Below are positions 54,835 to 64,000 of a DNA stretch of 64,000 nt, in pieces (positions within the stretch are counted from its first letter, which is position 1; every line of letters begins with the position of its first letter). The translations under genes were made by a program, and so were the position numbers. The notes beneath the pieces were generated by a model. The model ran no database searches and was not told the DNA's origin. It worked only from the letters and a program-made list of their open reading frames with translations. The stretch spans positions 14,837,838 through 14,901,837 of the forward strand of contig OU452231.1 of assembly GCA_911728455.2 (NCBI GenBank), in the 5' to 3' direction. This DNA is from Marthasterias glacialis (Eukaryota > Echinodermata > Asteroidea > Forcipulatida > Asteriidae).

Positions 54835-55740
54835 ATTTATCATCTTCCTAAATACACACTTCAAGATGTAGCACTTGGTGTGGTTTCGACATATAAATAC
54901 CATGGGATAACTGTAAACAACTAATTAAACTGGAATGATCATGTTAATTATGTTATATCGAAAGCAAACAGAACTCTTGGTTTCATTTGACAAGTTGCTG
55001 GGGGGTCATCGTCACAGGCCCACAAGTCACTCTATATGTCGCTAGTGCTACCTGTGTTGGAGTATGGGTTACCAGCCTGGTACCCATACACTGCTACATT
55101 ATCTGCAAAGCTGGAAAGTGTACAACGCCGAGCAAGCAGAATGTGCTTAAAACAACAGCAAGGTGCCATGCCTTATGAGGAACGCCTTAGAACACTTAAA
55201 TGGATCAGCCTTACCGACAGGAGACAACAACACAACATTCTTTTTACTGTCAAATCTTTGTTTGGACTCATTGACTGTAATGCCATAAAAAGTCGCACAA
55301 CGATAAACACCCGCCATCAAGACTTCACCACATTCCACCATCATTATGCAAGAGCTCTAGCTCTCAAGTACACACCAATTCATTCATTTCCTCGGTTGTG
55401 GAGCAATTTACCTTCACACATTAAAGACTCTCTCATTTTGGATAATTTCAACCTCTTTTGTAACAATTTATCCGCTCATTTTTACAACAAACATTGTTAG
55501 CTTTAGCTTTGTTCCTTTTTTATTCATTTCTAACGTTTGCAGTGCCCATCAACCATTTGTTTCTCAATGACTTTTTTTTTTTTTTTTCAAATTCTCTGGT
55601 TTGATTACTCAACCATATATTTCTATTTACATGTTGTTTTATGTTGCCTTTCCTTTTTCTCCTTTCTGCATATATTTCAAGGAGTGCAATTTTGGTTCTT
55701 CCTGGTTAGAAATTGCTAGTTTAGTTACATTTTGACTTTT
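54835..55740 (+). mobile_element. LINE-G, 3' end of a Jockey-type LINE
   Basis: Coding remnants start with a YKYHGITVNN-LNWNDHVNYV phrase near 54890, then SKANRTLGFI, AHKSLYMSLVLPVLEYGLPA, LESVQRRASRMCL, RLRTLKWISLTDRRQQHNIL and a final frame to the stop at 55498-55500. This is the RT C-terminal domain (thumb and Zn-ribbon region) of a Jockey/Nimb-like element. A T-rich 3' UTR follows. It is 5'-truncated by the antisense SINE at its left. Confidence 0.75.
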
Positions 55741-55919
55741 TACTACTATATATCGTCGCGTAGCTGACATGCTGACAAGTGACCTAGGTTGCGGATCTGG
55801 CATGCTAGTATTACTGTAGCGTGTTCGCTGGTGTGTCAGATCTGCGGTGTGGGTTATTCGTCAGTTTGTCGGCTCTGCGACATGTAAGTCACGGCTTGTT
55901 CAACAACTGAATTGTTTTT

Positions 55920-55972
55920 AGCTGTTCCGACTATCAGTCGGAACAGCTATTGTTTCTGTCGAGATTTTTATC

Positions 55973-56007
<35 letters not shown>

Positions 56008-57468
56008 ATTCTTTATTTCCCCCAAAACCCTACTGACTTAACACATGACTTTTCTGCGCACAAAATGCCGTTCTTTGAATTATCATTATAAGATAAATTC
56101 TATATCATGTTAAAGCTTGTGTCTTGACTTCGCTAAATGATATCATAAAATTATAATTATTAATTAATGAACCATAAGACAGCAGTGTGAATAATTAATT
56201 AAGCATTCTTGTCTCCAGCTTATCTCAGTTATAGACTTGTTCAATATTGTAGATGTGCAATTTGGATTGTTTGTGTACAAAAGGCACGGCTCAAAAAAGT
56301 GTAACTATTTGGTAGGTCAAAAACCACAATTTTTCAAAATATATTAAATTTTAGATTGCTATATTACAAAGATCGTTTAGAAAACATGAATGCTTTTACC
56401 AAGAGTTGTCCCAGACCATAAAAATTCATCAAAGCACAACGTATTTCACTTTAATTAACCGTTAATTGTTCAATCTGAGCACCATTGGTACAACGCTGTG
56501 TGGATTGCGCCGCTTTTCGCCGCTGAGAGCTGATAGCAAAGTTGTACACAAGTGCGCACTCGCCTGTTTTTCACGCGTAAACCCAATGAGGATTTTGGGT
56601 GTTGCGAACCTGTACAGGTTTTTGTTGGGAAAACTGCAAATATGAATGCGGTGGGGTAGCGCTATCTTTTAGCATTTAAAACTTCATATCGTGTTCTCAG
56701 ATGTTATTAACTAACTATTATGACTGCTCATATGCTATAGCGCCCTCTATCGGTAGATGTTTTTCTACATGAAACTTGCAGTATCTCTGCATTTTTAGGG
56801 TTTTCGTTCAAAGGCATCGCATAGGAATAAAAGTTATACCACCTTGTAAATAATAAGAACTCATAGTAAGGCAAACATGTTTTCGTCATCGTGACGTCAT
56901 CAGGTGTCAAGTTACATTAATTCAAAGTTTAATAGTGAAAAATTACATTTCCCGAAGCACATATCGTAGAGTCATAATCTTTGTGCCATTTTAAAGCTTA
57001 GAGCACGGGTGACATTTTACTTACACATTAGACCCCAATTTGACCTTTCCTTCCCGTCTAAGCAGGAAGTTCAAAACTTTAAAACGTCAAATCTCTTTTT
57101 TTTCTCTCGTTCCATTTGTAGCTTACATCATATGTGACATTTGGTTAATAGAATGACCCCAGTTTGACCTTTACTTCCGGTCCAAACAGGAAGCTCTACA
57201 TTTAAAAAAGCACATCTCCTGTGCCAAATGTCCTAGAGTCATAATCTTTGTATCATTTGTGGCTTACATCACATGTGACATTTTGTTATTAGGAATGACC
57301 ACACTATGACCTTTACTTCCGTTTGAAACAGGATGCTCTTAATTTAAGTCTGACGAACGATCTGCAGACTTGCAATGAAGGTTGCGTTCAGAAACATCAA
57401 ATCCAATCATCACTTCCATGGTATGGACCCAATTATTGTAGTAAACCAAACAAACTCGGAACAGCTTT
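55920..57468. mobile_element. Non-autonomous element with hairpin end and 11-bp terminal inverted repeats
   Basis: The left end AGCTGTTCCGACT-ATC-AGTCGGAACAGCT is a perfect hairpin (55920-55948). The right end TCGGAACAGCT (57458-57468) is the reverse complement of the first 11 bases. An (ATT)n microsatellite lies at 55977-56004. Internally there are three diverged tandem units of about 130-150 bp with TTTGACCTTTACTTCCGG and CATATGTGACATTT motifs (56940-57350). Just beyond the right end, GTGATTG-TTGATTA-CAATCAC forms a second hairpin followed by CTAG. There is no ORF. It could be a MITE or a Helitron-related element; the target duplication is not clear. Confidence 0.55.
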
Positions 57469-57499
57469 GTGATTGTTGATTACAATCACATTATATCTA

Positions 57500-58210
57500 G
57501 TTTTGTTTTGTTTTTGTTTTGTTTTTTTGTTAATGTTAGTTTCTGACTTCACTCAAAGTTTTGTCTCCTTTTTTTGACAAAGTTGTTTTCTCTAGTTTCT
57601 TTTTCAAGGTGTTTCTTATGCCTGCAGCGATTATAGAGTTTCCTTTTTGTAATTATAGTCTATTTTGATTGTAGTTTTTCATGCAATATTTAATTTAAAT
57701 AATTTAAAATTATTTTTTTTTAGTAAGTATATAATAATTTATTTATTTATGTGTTTATGTCTCCTTTTGTGAGTGGATCAACAGGCTTTCGGACTACAGT
57801 GTTTAAGTATACTTTTGTTGATCCCGGCCATCACATACATGTATAGGGTTGTATTGAAAGTTGTGTATTGTTATTGTCTTTCTGACTCTATCCAAAGTCT
57901 TTAATCCCCTTTTTATTGTTTATTATTATAAGTTGTTTATATTTAATTTGTTTGGCATTTTATATTTTTGTTTTATATTTATTTATCTATTTATTTATTG
58001 ATTTTTTTTTCTATAATATGACATTAATTTATTTATGTATTTATTTTTATTAATTTTGTCTTCCTTTGTGAATAATTCAACAAGCCTTCCCGTTTGCCAC
58101 ATAGGGTTATATTTTACTTTCATCAGTTAGTTATCATCACCTTTGCTTTAATGTGTTATTTCATGTTTTGTTTGATTCTGGCCAAATACAGAATAAGAAT
58201 AAGAATTCGT
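57500..58210 (+). repeat. LINE-like 3' UTR ending in (AATAAG)n
   Basis: T-rich sequence with two diverged copies of a CTCCTTTTGTGA..TTCAACAAGCC phrase (57760 and 58055), ending CCAAATACAGAATAAGAATAAG at about 58183-58204. Such short A-rich repeats close many LINE 3' ends. It may belong to LINE-G, displaced by the element at 55920-57468. Confidence 0.45.
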
Positions 58211-58214
58211 AGAC

Positions 58215-59445
58215 CAGGGTAAAAAAGATGAAGAAAAAAAATGTCTGTTAGAGATGCAAAATGGGGAAAAAACAGTTAAATGGGTGCACCATCGGATGTA
58301 GGGCTGTAGTTGATTATTGTAAGTTCATCTTGTAAAAAGCTGTCTGCTCTAGGCTGCCAAGGTTGCACCATCCTCAGAAAGGCCTGCCTGTCGTATGGTA
58401 AATTTGGGTGAAGCAACCCCAACATGGGTTGAAGAGAAGGTCTGGTCATTTTAGGAGAATTATTGGGTTGCTGATGAGGAGGTCAAAAAGTCTTTGTCTG
58501 GTTTATGTTAAGAGCATTTGTCGCAAAAGTCTGTGGATGAGTATAGTAAATGCAAAAGACTGGCAGTTGGTAGTTCAGATGGGAAGCGAAGAGATTTAGA
58601 CTGGGTGTGTCCAGAATATTGAAGACTTGTTGTGATGATGAGTGGTGGCGAGTTCATTCTGTGGAAACCATTCATCCCCGTCAAAGGGCATCTGCAACGA
58701 TATTGTTGTTTCCTGCTAGATAGATTGAGTCTCCAAATTAGAAGACATAGGAACGGAGCATGTGTGCCTCCCTGACAATTCAAGTAAGATACTCCTGTGG
58801 AGTTGTCTTTCCATTCCACAACGACCTTCCACTAATTTTGTACTGCTTGTAGGGCTTGATGATATACCATTGTATACTCTTGTGTAAGAGCGATGAGCAT
58901 TCAAAATTAAATTTGTGTGCTTGTCAACGCGCTGGAAACCAAGGTTTTCTATGTGGACTTGCATGGTTGTGGCTATGTCATAGGGTTTGTTTTACTCGGC
59001 AGAGTGTATGCACATGTGCATTGGAAATGCATCTGTAGGTAATGAAGGTGATTATTTTCTGTAATAGAATAGCTGTTAATAAAATGAAAGTCTGACAGAT
59101 AGGGGCTCAGTTTAGTAACCCATGTATTTCACAAGAAAAAGTAGGCCTACATGTAATAGAACACTGCATATGCACCTCACAAAAAAATGTACAAGCACTA
59201 TCTGAAGTAAAGAGGATGATGAGGCAGAAATGTACTCCAATCATTGTGCCATGCAGTTTCCTTGAAGCACATTAGCAAATTTTGGGGATGGGCGTTGAAT
59301 GTCAAATAAGTTACGAACAATAAGGAACATGTTTCATTTCTAAATATCCTGTTTATACTGCCTTCATGTATTCGTTTTTTGCCCAGACATGCAATTTTCC
59401 TTTGTGTAATTGCTGTGGTGTAAATAGTTTAAAATTTGTACCATT
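58215..59445. other. Unassigned intronic sequence
   Basis: Frame fragments reading TWVEEKVWSF and SVDEYSKCKRLAVG near 58420-58580 look like decayed coding sequence, but I cannot name a family. Confidence 0.3.
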
Positions 59446-59449
59446 GCAG

Positions 59450-59555
59450 TCATTGAGGGTATTAAGCATACTGCGCAGTTTTGAGTATAGTGAGGCAGAG
59501 AGCGAGGAACACTTACACAAGGAGGATCAAGTCAGGACAGAATCTCTCAGTATTG
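59450..59555 (+). CDS. Candidate plus-strand exon, unidentified gene
   Basis: 106 bases flanked by TTTGTACCATTGCAG and the strong donor ATTG|GTAAGT. The frame is open throughout: SLRVLSILRSFEYSEAESEE, then HLHKEDQVRTESLSIG. It is charged and not transposon-like. It lies on the strand opposite the surrounding host gene. No partner exon is identified, so it may be a chance exon-like match. Confidence 0.35.
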
Positions 59556-59621
59556 GTAAGTGCTGACAAGTTCTACAAGCCTTTTTGCTTTTAGCAATCA
59601 GTAAGCAGTAAGTATGTAATA

Positions 59622-59726
59622 TTTATGTATATTTGGTTTGCGGTAACACCATGTGATTATATCTACTTTGCTATTTACAGTACATATAACCACATGGTGT
59701 TACCACAAACCAAATTATATACATTG
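59622..59726. repeat. Palindrome with GGTTTGCGGTAACACCATGTG arms
   Basis: The left arm 59622-59660 (TATATTTGGTTTGCGGTAAC, then ACCATGTG) and the right arm 59684-59726 are inverted copies with few mismatches around a 23-base loop. It has the form of a small foldback MITE. Confidence 0.8.
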
Positions 59727-59810
59727 ATACCTCACCATGCAATGCCTCAAATCCTATATATGTAATATTCCCCCCTCAGTAGTGTGGAAGGGGTCTACGA
59801 ACGTATACCT

Positions 59811-59900
59811 ACCTGGTAGAGTAAGTACTAGTGCATATTTCCCTTTTGTGGCAGAACAAAATGCTAAAAATTTGCACGCAACAGCGCCCTCTCTAGCCCA
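59811..59900. repeat. Left inverted terminal repeat of the DIRS-like element
   Basis: ACCTGGTAGAGTAAGTACTA...TCTCTAGCCCA. It is the inverse of 61592-61681 and is the 3' end in element orientation. The unshared outer part continues to about 59770 (CCCCCTCAGTAGTGTGG). Confidence 0.85.
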
Positions 59901-60000
59901 CTGCCCCGCGGCACCAGTGCCACAGTATCCTTCCTCTTTTTCTCAAACGCTCCATAAAATGCTCAGATGAGGATTGAGCAAGTGGGGAATGAGGGAGGGA

Positions 60001-60107
60001 TACTCTACCAGGTAAGTATACGTTCGTAGACCCCTTCCACACTACTGTGGGGGGTGGGGGAGTCTACTTCACTTCACTTACCTGGTAGAGTAACTACCTA
60101 GTGCATA
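60001..60107. repeat. Internal complementary region of the DIRS-like element
   Basis: TACTCTACCAGGTAAGTATA to CCACACTACTG is the complement of the left end. After a G-rich joint, CTACTTCACTTCACTTACCT to CTAGTGCAT is the complement of the right end. It reads as the circle junction of both termini. Confidence 0.75.
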
Positions 60108-61407
60108 ACCATGGCTGATTGTTCGGAGCACCCACCGGTTGGACGTAATTTGAGCCCAGGATCCGGCAAAATGTCTTAGGGGGCCGCCCACGGGTCCGTG
60201 GATGGGCCTCCGCCTGGAGCCTCTTAAGCCAGCCCCCCAAATAGCGGGGAGCAGGCGCCCGTGGCTGGGTCGGTCTGTAATCAAAGGACTGATCCCGTGC
60301 AGGTCGGCTACTAGCCCGGCCATCGGCACGACCACGAAAATTCCCGCGAAGGGTTTACGCCTTGGCAACTTTCTGTGTCTGCTTTGGGGCCGTTGGAGAT
60401 TTCTTCGTGAGATTAATGTTCTCCGTTGCCTTGAGGCGTTTCGCTTTGGCCTCCACAGCTTCTTTGGAAATTTGGAGGCGAAGAGATCATTACCCTATTT
60501 GGGCCTCCAAGCGTTTTCATGCACCCTCCGAGGGGAGAAAAAGTGCATCCAAAACATTGGCCTGCCAGGCCGTGGTGGCCAGCTTAGCAATACGGGCGAA
60601 CTGCTCCAGCCCCATACGCAAGCTGTTATCCAGGGCATGAAAACCAACAATGAGGAGATCCCTTGAAACTGGGGAATCCTCCTCACACCCAACTGCTAGA
60701 TATTCTCCCAGCAGTAAATAAAAGATTGGACAGGGAGCCCCATACGGGCAGCAGAGTCAATCTTCTTGAGGACGTCCTCCAACTTCCCCCGAACCCGATC
60801 TGCAAAGGGAGCCTTTGCTGAAGTTGTGCCGCTGTCCGCCGCCAACTTGTCTTTGATCTAGTCTGGCAAGGATGGGGTCGTAAAGTACTGCTGGAAATCG
60901 GATGTAGGGAACCAATAGTACTGCAGATCCCACTTCCGAAAAGGAACCCACTTAGTGGCCCCGGCAGAATTCTGAAGGTGCGTGTATGCTCAGTGCGGGG
61001 GGATCCACCGGCGCACGGCTGACCGTGTGTGGGATATCCTGCCTGGCTCACTGAGTAAGCCCCCCGCGGGCCCCCGCGACGACATGCACGGGGCCGGGAG
61101 GGCACGGGCTAGCGGTCGGCATAGAAGGGGGAGATGGGCCCGGACGTAGGCCTTTACCTCCTCAAGGATTTTTGGCTAACACTGGCCGAGGCGGTAGACA
61201 GGCGGTAGACAGGACATTGTCCCCGTCTCGGTCTACGGACCCAGCAACACCCGATGCGGTCTTCAGCACCGGGGGTTGGTTGGGCGGTTGTAACGGCGGC
61301 ACGACGTGGCCACTGGAACCGCTCCCCAAGGAAACGGACCGACCCCGGGAGAGGACATTCTCCCCGGTAGTGACAGACGTATTCCTACCCAAATGTTTAT
61401 TCATCAT
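60078..61407 (-). pseudogene. gag-like region of the DIRS-like element
   Basis: Broken minus-strand frames. N-terminal part at 61407-61162 begins MMNKHLGRNTSVTTGENVLS. A middle region carries AKAPFADRVRGKLEDVLKKI and RMGLPVQSFIYCWE (about 60830-60700). Then come LLIVGFHALDNSLRMGLEQF and ARIAKLATTAWQANV (about 60665-60555). A late basic segment reads RGNFRGRADGRASSR and is followed by the WVLRTISHGY phrase that leads into RT in relatives (to 60078). The Ala/Leu-rich helical pattern fits DIRS/Ngaro Gag. Several frameshifts; no RT follows. Confidence 0.6.
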
Positions 61408-61591
61408 TATGAAGAACTGGAAGACTACTCTACAACTTTGAAGTAAACTAGTAATAGTATTGAAAAATACTGGTTGTTTTAACTTAGCTCACAAAGGTTC
61501 TTTATACTTGTATGACAGGATGTCGGAACACCGGCAAACATGTCTACTATGTATAATGGCTAAGAGAAAAAGAGGAAGAAGAATGTGGCGC

Positions 61592-61681
61592 TGGGCTACA
61601 GAGGGCGCTATTGCGTGCAAATTCTTAGCGTTTTGTTCTGCCACAAAAGGGAAATATGCACTAGTAGTTACTCTACCAGGT
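61592..61681. repeat. Right inverted terminal repeat of the DIRS-like element
   Basis: TGGGCTACAGAGGGCGCTAT to ACTCTACCAGGT, the inverse of 59811-59900. It is the 5' end in element orientation. Outer sequence GTGGAGTGAAGTAGGCT follows to about 61701 and is matched by the ICR. Confidence 0.85.
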
Positions 61682-61891
61682 AAGTGGAGTGAAGTAGGCT
61701 ACTTGTCTCTAGAGTTATCCCCAGGCTTCGGTTTCTAGGCTCAAATCTATCAACCTCCCTATCTAAAGCTTGTAGACAACGAAGCCCGACAAAAAAAAGG
61801 CAGTGGTCCAAATAGTTTACTATTTTGTATGCTGATATTTTAATTATGTATCCAACTTTTTTTTTAAGTTCCTGCAATCAAGAAAACGTAC

Positions 61892-61970
61892 CTCATGTTG
61901 CCAAGTACCTTCATCAAAACAACTCAGAATAGCAGCTAAGCATTGTTCAAAATCAACCCGCACGGCACAT
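61892..61970 (-). CDS. Host gene, exon A (most upstream found)
   Basis: 79 bases: one base completing the upstream codon, then 26 codons, CAVRVDFEQCLAAILSCFDE and GTWQHE. Acceptor GTTTGATTGCAG, donor CATGAG|GTACGT. Exon B follows in phase 0. Exons upstream must lie beyond 62000 or outside the window. I assign no gene symbol; SLF2/FAM178-like is a low-confidence guess. Confidence 0.72.
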
Positions 61971-62799
61971 CTGCAATCAAACATTCAAAACAATCTTACA
62001 CTAAGCAATCATCATAACACTGGAATATTAACTATTAACTAAAATGTTAAAAACCTAATTGTTCTAAACATGTTTGCGACTCATTTGATAGTAGACCAGC
62101 CAAACATGAAAAAGAGCTCTAGAAAAAATTTGGACGGCATAGTTTGTTAATGGCTGGCATCCATGCTAGATATATTGTTCATGGTCTTGGGCAGATGAAT
62201 AGGCCGGATGCCACCCTCAAATTTGAATTTTAAGGTCATTCCGGGGTCAAAAGGTCAAATAAGGTCAAAATCTGTAGTTTCAGGATTTTTAATCAATAAT
62301 GATCTGTATCAGTAGATCTATCCATAAAATGTATTTTTATCATCATGGTGACATCACAAGGCTGTCAAATGAAGAGTAAAACATTAATTTTGTGCACAAA
62401 CGTATAGTGAAATGGAACATAAAAGTGCCATTATCTCAAAAACTGTACATTTGCACATATCAAAGTTACATGTACTCCAGATTTTTCTTGGAATATTTAT
62501 TTTGAAAACTAATGGTTCTGATCAGTCGATAGACATCCCAGGCAGTTTTTAAAATCGTAATGTTGAACAATTTTGGAAATTTCGGGCAGACGCGGGGGGT
62601 ATCCTGAAACAAGGTTTTGCTAAAATGGGGTTATCGTGTAGTGTCACTGTTTTGTCATGTATAGCGTAAAATGAACTACACAACGGAAGACTATGGATGG
62701 TAACAACCAAAGCCAGTCGTTACAACTATTAATCAAGGAACCTTTTCATTTACTTGCTCCATAAATGAGTAAAATTTGATAATTCTGGACACTATGTAG
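61971..62799. other. Intronic sequence, no gene seen
   Basis: Contains GGTCAAAAGGTCAAATAAGG-type phrases near 62240. No exon found. Confidence 0.4.
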
Positions 62800-64000
62800 G
62801 GTCCTCTGTTGCCTAGCAACCGCCCTTTAGCTCTTAATGAGGCCACCAGTTTGGTTGATCCCACCGTGACAACAGCAGGGATGCTACCTATTCTTCAGGC
62901 GCCAGCAGATGACAATGATACACTCACCACTGTGATCAATCGTTTTATGGACATTTCAAAGCACATTGGTCAAAAGCATACCATCATCACAGCTGACCAG
63001 CCATTGTACAGCAGAGGAAAAGAACTGATATGGGCAAATCCGAAGTTTGAGAATGTGATTTTTCTCATGGGAGGACTGCATATCTGCTTCAACTTCCTGA
63101 AAGGTATAGGCCAACACATGGAAAGTGCAGGGCTTGATGACCTATGGACAGAAGCAGGTGTTTATGCGGCCAACACTACTGATACCATGTTGGATGGTAA
63201 GGCCTACTATCGCACTGTTAGAGGACACCAGCTGACGTATGAGGCTCTGTGGCACATCATAATGGCCTACGTTTGAGTCATGGATGTTGGAAAATCGTGA
63301 ACGAGATGTAGAAATTGAAAAGCTTGCCCAAACTGTGGCTAAACTGTTCGACAAGGAAGGTGACAATCACAGAACCGAACTTTGTGAGGCAGTTGGCGAA
63401 ATTACGAACTTTATGAGCAACAACACAATTACAGACTCCCTGAAGGAGTTTAGCATGCATCTCTCTGACAATCCAAACTTCAGACTATGATCTACGTACA
63501 TGGAGATGGTTGAGATTCTGCTGGACCTTATCAGGGCTCAGAGAGATGGCAACTGGACCCTTCATCTAGAAACATTTTCAGCAATGCTGCCATGGCTTAC
63601 CATCTACGATCACACTAACTATGCCCGACGGGGACCTGTCTTTCTTGCGGATATGAAATTCCTCGAAACGACAGCACCAGAAGTTCATACTGAGCTCACA
63701 AACGGGAAGTTTGTCGTCAAGAGGACCAAAAGGCGCTTCAACCAAGTTTCTGCCGATCAGGCAACTGAGTGGATGAACAAGACATGCAAGATGCAAAATG
63801 GCATAATTGGTATAACAAGAACGATCAAGCAAGAGACAAATTCTGCATCACTTGGTCAGAGCGATCAATCATCACTCAAGACGTACGATCTCTCTTCAAT
63901 CTAGCAGATGACGAGGAAGAGGCTGTCTTCACTCGTTCTGATAGTCTACCATCCCGCACAAAACGTGATGTTGATGATGTGAAGAAGCTTGTCACACAGC
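62800..64000 (+). pseudogene. Uncharacterised multi-copy protein family, runs off the window edge
   Basis: First frame 62809-63276: DNDTLTTVINRFMDISKHIG, ITADQPLYSRGKELIWANP, VIFLMGGLHICFNFLKGIGQ, HMESAGLDDLWTEAGVYAAN, MLDGKAYYRTVRGHQLTYEA. A frame change near 63260-63290 leads to 63284-63490, a stop at 63488-63490 falls just before STYMEMVEILLDLIRAQRDG (63500-63904), and a third break near 63810 leads to RDKFCITWSERSIITQDVRS at the window edge. The ADQP, GGLH and RGH motifs recur in an uncharacterised family that I recall as highly repeated in cnidarian, hemichordate and echinoderm genomes, so it may be transposon-borne. No known catalytic domain is assigned. The stop and frame changes suggest a pseudogene, but two lie in short homopolymers. 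Confidence 0.55.

Larger units (their letters stand above)
59770..61701 (-). mobile_element. Internally deleted DIRS-like retrotransposon with inverted ends and ICR
   Basis: Inverted terminal repeats (59811-59900 and 61592-61681, about 5 mismatches in 90) enclose a GC-rich region with gag-like frames on the minus strand. Next to the left end, 60001-60107 consists of the complement of the left outer end (59775-59822) joined to the complement of the right outer end (61655-61700). This internal complementary region is the signature of DIRS elements, where it guides circle closure. The coding part stops in a PVGG-LRHFAGSWAQITSNRWVL phrase, which precedes RT in DIRS/Ngaro elements; the RT, RNase H, methyltransferase and tyrosine recombinase are missing. 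Non-autonomous. Confidence 0.72.

Overview
This is an animal nuclear window from a repeat-rich genome, probably a marine invertebrate deuterostome. An echinoderm-like genome is my best guess, from the mix of Mag/SURL-type Ty3 elements, Rex1-, CR1/L2- and RTE-like LINEs, a DIRS element and TTAA-flanked MITEs; I cannot prove it from sequence alone. There are no operons, and nearly every long open frame belongs to a mobile element. The one convincing host gene is a minus-strand multi-exon gene. Five exons (61970-61892, 49377-49259, 46744-46666, 41210-41070, 38115-37963) have good splice sites and compatible phases. Together they give about 190 codons spread over 24 kb, with introns full of transposons.

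Layout. 1-18957 is a nested pile. One dead plus-strand LINE runs from an endonuclease C-terminus at position 1 to a 3' tail near 18957. It is split by a small Ty3/Mag-like element (327-5165, TSD ATAAT) and a large minus-strand Ty3-type element (9596-18133, TSD CTAT). Removing either insert plus one TSD copy restores the LINE reading frame. Inside the LINE's endonuclease-RT linker a few codons have expanded into a 2-kb, 28-bp minisatellite (5340-7385), and a tRNA-derived SINE with an internal inverted duplication lies at 7940-8710. The large element has 784-bp LTRs, a tRNA-Leu-type primer site, gag, pol with intact catalytic motifs and, in the position of a retroviral env, an extra ORF with two C2H2 zinc fingers preceded by a strong splice acceptor.

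19471-26464 holds two more LINE relics, Rex1-like and CR1/L2-like; the second is interrupted by a TTAA-flanked MITE at 25123-25510. 31190-34575 is an RTE-like or related LINE with a (GA)n tail. 34660-36480 is a cluster of local tandem duplications, including one coding-like duplicate pair whose differences are mostly synonymous.

37963-61970 spans the host gene. Its introns contain two full-length copies of a 611-bp TTAA/CCAGTTG MITE, a SINE, a LINE with 2A-like and PHD-like motifs, an antisense RTE relic with a minisatellite, an antisense SINE plus LINE 3' end, a hairpin-ended element (55920-57468), and an internally deleted DIRS element (59770-61701) with inverted terminal repeats and an internal complementary region. 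The right edge (62800-64000) enters a broken copy of an uncharacterised protein family that I recognise as multi-copy in invertebrates. Many frameshifts in the otherwise young LTR elements fall in homopolymers, so part of the damage may be sequencing error.
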